Shown here piece by piece: positions 58,331-64,000 of a DNA stretch of 64,000 bases. The stretch lies in contig NC_085052.1 in the NCBI RefSeq assembly GCF_963662255.1, positions 19,010,851 to 19,074,850 on the forward strand, given 5' to 3'. Below the pieces are notes generated by a model. It did not search any database. It had not been told where the DNA came from and worked only from the letters and a program-made list of their open reading frames with translations. The translations under genes were made by a program, and so were the position numbers. This DNA comes from Cinclus cinclus. Taxonomy: Eukaryota > Chordata > Aves > Passeriformes > Cinclidae. Each line of letters opens with the position of its first letter. Position 1 is the stretch's first letter.

Positions 58331-58943
58331 AAGCAGGGGGCTTCAGGGGAGTGGGAGGAAGAGGGGGGATGCATCAGTCTGAGAGGGACACCCAAGGCTG
58401 GGTTGTAGAGCCAGAAGCCAGGAGCTACTTGCTTTATTCAAGTGGGATGATCACACTAGTGTAGTTTGGGAACACTGATCCAGTGATGGGGTTAAAGAGG
58501 CCACACTGTCCCACCTAGAAAGGCGGAAGACCTATCCAGAGAATAACAGCATCTCACCAAGAGGACACTCTTACCTCCTTGTTCACAGGTGATACCTCTC
58601 TGCTGTGTAATTCAGTGTCCCACACTTCTAAACCCAAGGTGCAGGATGACCACAATATTTCACTCCAATGCAGACAGCTAAACTAACCTGTCCTTTCCTG
58701 CAGCCTCATCAGGAATTATCCAGCAAGGAGATTTTCCAGGAAAATTGCAGCTGACAGAGCTAAAGAACTTCTGCCAGGTGTGTGGCTGCACTGCAAAATT
58801 TCAGTTAGAGGAAGAAAGATGCAAAAATGATCCAGAAGAAAATTTGAGTGAGCTGTTAACTGTTTCTTAAAGGAGTACTTTCTTGATTTAAAACAAGGGG
58901 GATAAACACTTTGAATTTGACTTCAATGACCAAAAATCATTGT
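58331..58943. other. noncoding DNA, nothing recognised
   Basis: Unique sequence with no gene or repeat family recognised. Confidence 0.45.
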
Positions 58944-59152
58944 AAAAAACCCAAACCAAACAAAAAAACCTCCAAACCCCAACAATAACAACAAAATCAA
59001 AACCAAAAACAAACAAAATCAAAACAAAAAAAACCAAAACCAAACCAAAAACAAACAAAAAAAAGAAAAAACAAAACCAACCAAACAAACAACAAACAAA
59101 ACCAATAACAAAAGCAAACCCAAAACAACCCCAAAAACCCAAACACACCAAG
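58944..59152 (+). repeat. A/C-only low-complexity tract
   Basis: About 209 bp of CAAA, CAAAA, CCAAA and AACAAC units with only a handful of T and G. The minus-strand open frame across it (58888-59187) reads Phe/Val/Leu/Gly strings and is purely compositional. It may be a decayed (CAAA)n array or several A-rich tails. Confidence 0.85.
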
Positions 59153-59394
59153 AAACTAGGGCTCAAATCTATAGCCAAACTTTGCATTCCAGGTTATTGA
59201 ATAAAATATGACCTTCAACCCCAAATGGGAAAATATTGTGAAGTTTTGTTATTGCCCCAAATATTTGATATAATTACCTTGGGGAGCAGCAGCAGACCCA
59301 GGCAGTTCTAATCTGGAATCCATTTTGCTCAGGAGTATATTCAGAGAGTCATGTCCTCCCTCTTCACAGTCTCAAGAGACATTCCCAAGGCCAT

Positions 59395-59530
59395 TAGGGA
59401 GGTACTATTGTCTCCTTTAGCTGGAGAACAGCTAAGGTAAGTGAATGAGGCAAGGACATAAAGGAAATCTGTGGCAGAGCCAGGCAGTGACCCCAGATTT
59501 CTTACTAGTTCTCTTTGAACCACTAGTTAC
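59395..59530 (-). mobile_element. MIR-like SINE fragment
   Basis: 'TACTATTGTCTCCTTTAGCTGGAGAACAGCTAAGG...AAGTGAATGAGGCAAGGACATAAAGGAAATCTGTGGCAGAGCCAGGCAGTGACCCCAGATTTCTTA' matches minus-strand MIR from 'TTATCCCCATTTTACAGATGGGGAAACTGAGG' through 'GTCTGTGGCAGAGCCAGGAATTGAACCCAGATCTCCTGA', with CCACTAGTT near the end. Boundaries approximate. Confidence 0.65.
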
Positions 59531-59644
59531 AAGCCATCCTTCCTTGTGGTCCAGCATTTGTATCACCACTTGTACTTGCAATTCTGGGCACATACCTCAC
59601 TGGGTTTTAATTCACCGTTGAGGCGTATCTTTGCTCAAGGTTAG

Positions 59645-59958
59645 ATCATAGAATACTTTGGTTGGGAGGGGCTTTAAAGATCATCCAGTTCCAATCCCCT
59701 TGTCATGGGCAGGTTGCTCAAAGCCACATCCACCCTGGCCTTGAACACTTCCAGGGATGGGGCAGCCACAAGTTCTCTAGGAAACCTGTGCCAGTGTCTC
59801 ACCATCCTCACAGTAAGAATTTTTTCCTTCTATATAATCCAAACCTGACCTCTTTTGGTATGAAGCCATAGCCCCTTGTCCTACCACTACAACGTAAAGT
59901 CTGTCTCCAGCTTACTTGTAAGTGCCTTTAAGAACTGGAAGGTGCTATAAAGATTTGC
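59645..59958 (-). mobile_element. CR1 LINE, 5'-truncated 3' end
   Basis: The reverse complement of an avian CR1 3' UTR. From the left it reads ATCATAGAATACTTTGGTTGGGA, TTTAAAGATCATCCAGTTCCAA, GCTCAAAGCCACATCCA, TGGCCTTGAACACTTCCAGG, GTGTCTCACCATCCTCACAG, CCCCTTGTCCTACCACTAC, TCTCCAGC and GGAAGGTGCTATAAAGATT. About 314 bp, all 3' UTR, no reverse-transcriptase portion. Severe 5' truncation is normal for CR1. The single best lineage marker in the window. Confidence 0.92.
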
Positions 59959-62449
59959 ATGTAAAAGTCTATTTGGGAACAAGTGAAGTTGATGAGGATG
60001 GTCTTTGGAAGTCCATCCTCCTCCTTTTCACTTGCTGGCAATAACGTGAACCTAGAGGTTGAGCTGTGCTGCTATGTCCCACCAAAGGCAAAATGACCAT
60101 CAGCACACACAAGATTATTTACAAATATGTGGGCATGTGCGCAAATGGGCATTTGTACTTTGAATTATCTTCCTCTTTAATCAAAATCTTCAAACTTCTT
60201 AATGTTTGTATGAAACTTACCATAACAGATAATCAGAATAACTTAACATGCCAGAACAAGTGAAGAGAAAACCCTGGTGGAGTACAGCTTCATGGAAGTG
60301 CCTAGGATGTTTGCAAAACAGCATTTCAGTGATTTGTATCATTTGCTCTGAGGTTTAACACATGATAACTCTCTTTGCACTTTCCCAGAACAGCTTATTT
60401 GCATCATTCAAGCAAAGATAAATCTGGCCCATCTTTCTATATTAACATATGGCTTTTCCTGTGGTATTTGGTACATAGATTTCTAAGGCCTTTAGAAAGT
60501 ACATAAAACTTCCAGCTCCACTCTGTTAGGGTTTCAAAGAAGAAGCAATGAACCAGAGTCTCCCTGGATCTCATTACAGTGCTCTAAAGACCATCTTCTC
60601 TGTACTTCAAAAGGGACCATTTAGTCAATGTTTTCAGTGACAAATTGCTAATGACAAACTTCAGAAAAAAATGTATATATTACCACTCTAATATTTGGGA
60701 ATAAACAAGATAAGGAAAATAAACACCAGATCCACATGGCTATTAGAGATTTTCATCTGGAATAAGGAAAGTGGCCTCCCCTTTTCCTCGCTGTAGAAGA
60801 CAGTTGGCTTAAACTTCTGTGTGGCCTTGCTGAGCCCACATGACACAGGCATCTGGTAGGATTCTGCAAAGGGCAGGCACCTGCTCCCAGACATCCACAG
60901 AGGAGTGTGGACATGGAGAGAGCTGCTTGCATTTCTTGCGTAGCTCACAACTGCGAAGGGCAGCTCCTGGGCAATAGCTCACGCTGAAGCTGCCTGCACG
61001 CTCCTGCTCACAGCAGCCAGTGATTTCCTTCAGAATGGCTCAAAAGTGTCTTTTGTAAATCACCCGTTAGTGAGTACTTTGATACCTAGAGTACCAATGA
61101 ATGGTGTAATTCCCAAAACCTACATACCATCATTACATTTTCCTCTTCTGTACTTCATCCTTCCACTAGAAAGCTGTGAGGAGCAGCAGGCATCCGCCTT
61201 CTGCCTTGCAGTAGTAGTCAGGAAACCTGAGTTCAGACAGTTTCTGGGATGAAGGGATGCTAAGCAAATGTCTGGAGAAACAAAGTATGAATTACACATA
61301 AGTTATTAAAAAATAAGTTTTCTTTCCCACAGTTTGGTGTCAGGGCTAGCTGTACAGAGGATGAACACAAAGCATAAAGTTGTGTTTCACGTGACTGTCA
61401 GAATTGGAAGAAAATGTGCACCAGGGATGAATTTCTCTGTATGCATAAATGGAAACAAGAAAAGAGGAGCATACTGGCATGCACAAAGGTGTGGTGTGTG
61501 TGTGGATAGGCACATGGGAGTTAAATTACATATGTGTACGGTTATTTGCATTTTCGTGTGTGTTGGGGTGTGCCTAACTCTGCACATAACCGTGGGCATG
61601 TGCCAGGAGGGGAAGGGTTGCACACCAGATAAGTGTGGGTTAGAGTTTGTAGACGGCTACTGAATAGCTAGAAGCATCAGCTGAAAGGGCTTGTTTCTAG
61701 TGCAGAGTATTTCCCCCTACCAATTAAACCATTTCTGCAAACCTCCCTTAGGTGCCACACAGCAAATGTAACACCAAGGAAACACCAGGGAAGATTTCTG
61801 GTCGCTCAGACTGTTGTAACTTGGAGAGAAAGCCCAGCCCGTGAAAAGAAACCACCATGTAATTTGCAGAGATATTTGGCTGACTGAACAGCCTCACACT
61901 TTGCAAGTATTCCTTCAGTTTGCAGCAGCATTTTCTCCCTGATTCTTTCACAGAGTCTTGGAAGAGGCACAGATTTGTTCCACTCTAGCTTTCCTGGAAT
62001 TATTGCATCTGGTGACTCCTGCCAGGAGAAGCTGAGAGGAGCAGAGCTCTGAACTGGCCCACCCCGCATCCCCACACTGCTGCACACCAGGCTGCCTGCA
62101 GGGCTGGTACAGTCAGGGTCCTTCCAGCTTTCAGCGACCCAGCTCTCCACTCTGCACCCCTGCCCCAGCTCTGCAGCCAACTCAAAGCTTCCCCTGCCCT
62201 TCACCCTCCTGATAGGACTTGGCTTGTTCTCTTTGGCCTAGGTCCAGACAGAGATTTTGAGCATGTCCTCCAGAAACGGGTCCTTGGTCTCATCAGTCAG
62301 AGCCAAGCTTAACAGTGCCTCCTGCTGAACCTGCTGGCATAGCCAGCACCTCTCTCCATGGGCATCCTGGTCTTTCCCACAGGGACTCAGGCAGTGAGAG
62401 GGAGGGAGATTGATAGCAACGAAAAGCAGCAGATGAAAAGTAAACTCAC
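59959..62449. other. noncoding DNA, nothing recognised
   Basis: Unique, AT-rich to about 60720. An octamer-type ATTTGCAT lies at 60397-60404, and another (59953-59960) straddles the CR1 edge. A GT-leaning stretch lies at 61490-61580. No exon or repeat family recognised. Confidence 0.4.
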
Positions 62450-62960
62450 ACTACATAAATTCTTAAATGATTTTTATAAGGACACAGCATTGTAACAACT
62501 TGCCAAGAACAACACCGAAATTCTTTCAAGGTTTCCCATTTGTTTGTGAAGTGAATATTAAAAGTGCAGGCAGCAGTCTCCTGGTGTTCCCCTGGGAACT
62601 GTTAGTGTCCGTAGTAACGAGGTCATTCCTTTTTTATTAGGAGAAGGTTTTCTGTAAAGTTAAATGTGCTGACAGCCTCTTGCCTTTGATGTTGGGTTTC
62701 ACCTCAGTCCCTCCTGCAGATATTGCTGCTCCTCCCTCGCAAAGACACATCCCTGACAAACAATCTCCCCTCTGTCTTCCCTACTTGTTTGTTTAGATGC
62801 ATGATAGGCAGCTCTGTTAAAGGGCAGCACATGAAGGCAGCTGGTGTTTCAGTGGACAGGAGATGTGAGAGATTTGGTTGCTGTAATTAAGTCAGTCTTC
62901 ATTCCCCCAAACTGCCAGCACTCAGTACCCTTCATTTTATTGACCAGACAGATAATTACA
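62450..62960. promoter_or_regulatory. candidate conserved noncoding region
   Basis: AT-rich and repeat-free: CTACATAAATTCTTAAATGATTTTTATAAGG, GCATTGTAACAAC (SOX-type CATTGT), GTGAATATTAAAAGTGC, GTCCGTAGTAACGAGGTCATTCC with CpGs, TTTAGATGCATGATAGG, CTGTAATTAAGTC (TAATTAA at 62884-62890) and CAGATAATTACACTG. No coding frame. Function inferred. Confidence 0.4.
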
Positions 62961-64000
62961 CTGACAGCAGTCACAAACCCTCAGTTACAGTCATACTAAA
63001 ATTTCCACAGTGAGAAAAATGTGGGACCCACAGAACCCTTGCCACAAAGCCCAGCCTGCAAGGGGAGGCAGGGAGGAGCACGATGCCTGCTCCCCTGGGA
63101 CTCTCCTTGCTCTGCAGCTACAGGCTTTTCCCGTGACAGAGGGTAAAGTCCTCCAACAGGAGGGCACACACAAGGATCTGCTGCTGCCATGTGTTAATTG
63201 TCACAGCTCCTGCTCAAACACCTTCCCTGTCCAGTGACCTGGACATCCCTCTGGAGTGGCCTCCAAGCAACCGCACACTGTGTCCACCTGACCACAGCCA
63301 TCAAGAATGCTAAAGTATAGATAAGCCACAGTTGCTCCATGGCCCACAACAACCATCTGACCTGTGCAAAAGGGATATCTGGTGAACATGGCATTGAATT
63401 ATCCTTTGGGAGATTCAGTTCTGAGATCTACAAACAGTTTCCCAAAGGTCCGAGACAAATTAGCTCAACAGCCCCTCCAGTGAAAGCACAGGGTCGCCCC
63501 AAGAGCCTCATTCAGTGGCTGCTCAGAGCTGTGGTCTGCCTGCTCTGCATGTGCACACACCACATCGAGCACACAGGAGCCTGAGTCCCAGCAGGCACCT
63601 CAGTGCAGCACAGTCACACAAAGAAACTTTTTTTTTTGTTTGAACATTTAAACAGGCAACAATGCCCACAAAGTGTATTGTGTGTAGCCACTCCTTAGAG
63701 TAGTAAAAGATAAATAATACTTTCATGCTTCAAAGTGAAGTGCACACTGTGTGCACCCAAATAATAAGAAATAATGTGAGTATCCTTGTTCATCATGGAC
63801 ATAGTAGGAAGAAATCAACTTCTTCCCTGGGAACGAGTGCTTAGAAATGATTTATTCACTCTTGGGAAATGAATGCAAAACCCAAGGAGACACCATTGTG
63901 CAGTGAGGTAGAGCAGAAACTTGTCTGCCTGTATTTAACCACAGGACCAAGAATTGCGATCAGGTGACTTATGATGGCACCAAAAATATTTCAGCTCTGG
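62961..64000. other. noncoding DNA, right edge
   Basis: Unique sequence with a T9 run near 63629-63637. No exon, RNA gene or repeat recognised up to the window end. Confidence 0.45.

Noticed and set aside
58888..59187. Hydrophobic Phe/Val/Leu/Gly protein on the minus strand
   Set aside because: Direct product of translating the A/C-only tract in antisense; not a membrane protein gene.

Overview
This window looks like bird nuclear DNA from a gene-poor interval, either a gene desert or a very large intron. The clearest evidence is a 5'-truncated CR1 LINE 3' end in antisense at about 59645-59958. Its text follows the avian CR1 3' UTR from the ATTCTATGA-type tail inward. A second, shorter CR1-type end lies at about 5205-5297. 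Recognisable interspersed repeats are few: scattered MIR-like fragments, some very old amniote retroposon tails and one degraded hAT-like MITE. That low repeat load fits a bird and would be far too low for a mammal. Lineage rests on recognising these families from memory, not on a search.

I found no convincing protein-coding exon, tRNA, rRNA, CRISPR array, LTR or LINE ORF. The longest open frames (up to about 208 codons) look like chance frames: arbitrary amino-acid mix, no domain, overlapping frames on both strands. Two minus-strand frames are kept as low-confidence candidates: 39076-39417 (113 aa) and 45969-46334 (121 aa). Each has a true ATG and one predicted membrane segment. I recognise neither.

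The main content is a series of about twenty short blocks (100-800 bp) that read like conserved noncoding elements. They are A/T-rich, free of repeats, dense in TAAT/ATTA cores and other developmental factor sites, and several retain CpGs. The best lie near 1350-1800, 3250-3520, 11455-11690, 13540-13790, 17191-17440, 27036-27310, 31331-31640, 33121-33480, 42290-42480, 45955-46260, 46820-47045, 48440-48640, 51170-51500, 56290-57080, 58110-58330 and 62450-62960. Ordinary, moderately GC-rich DNA separates them. This is the layout expected of a regulatory landscape around a developmental gene outside the window. I cannot name that gene. Conservation is inferred from texture alone.

The most specific signal is the 12-mer AATTATGCAAAT, a POU octamer fused to a homeodomain half-site. 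It occurs three times: at 31390-31401, and twice exactly 30 bp apart at 51407-51418 and 51437-51448. Other notable signals are a MEIS-type/PBX-type composite at 3478-3492, two TGTCAGC units one helical turn apart at 48556-48572, and several G-quadruplex candidates. There is also an almost pure A/C tract of about 209 bp, and a T24 tract ending in a splice-acceptor-like AG at 46819.
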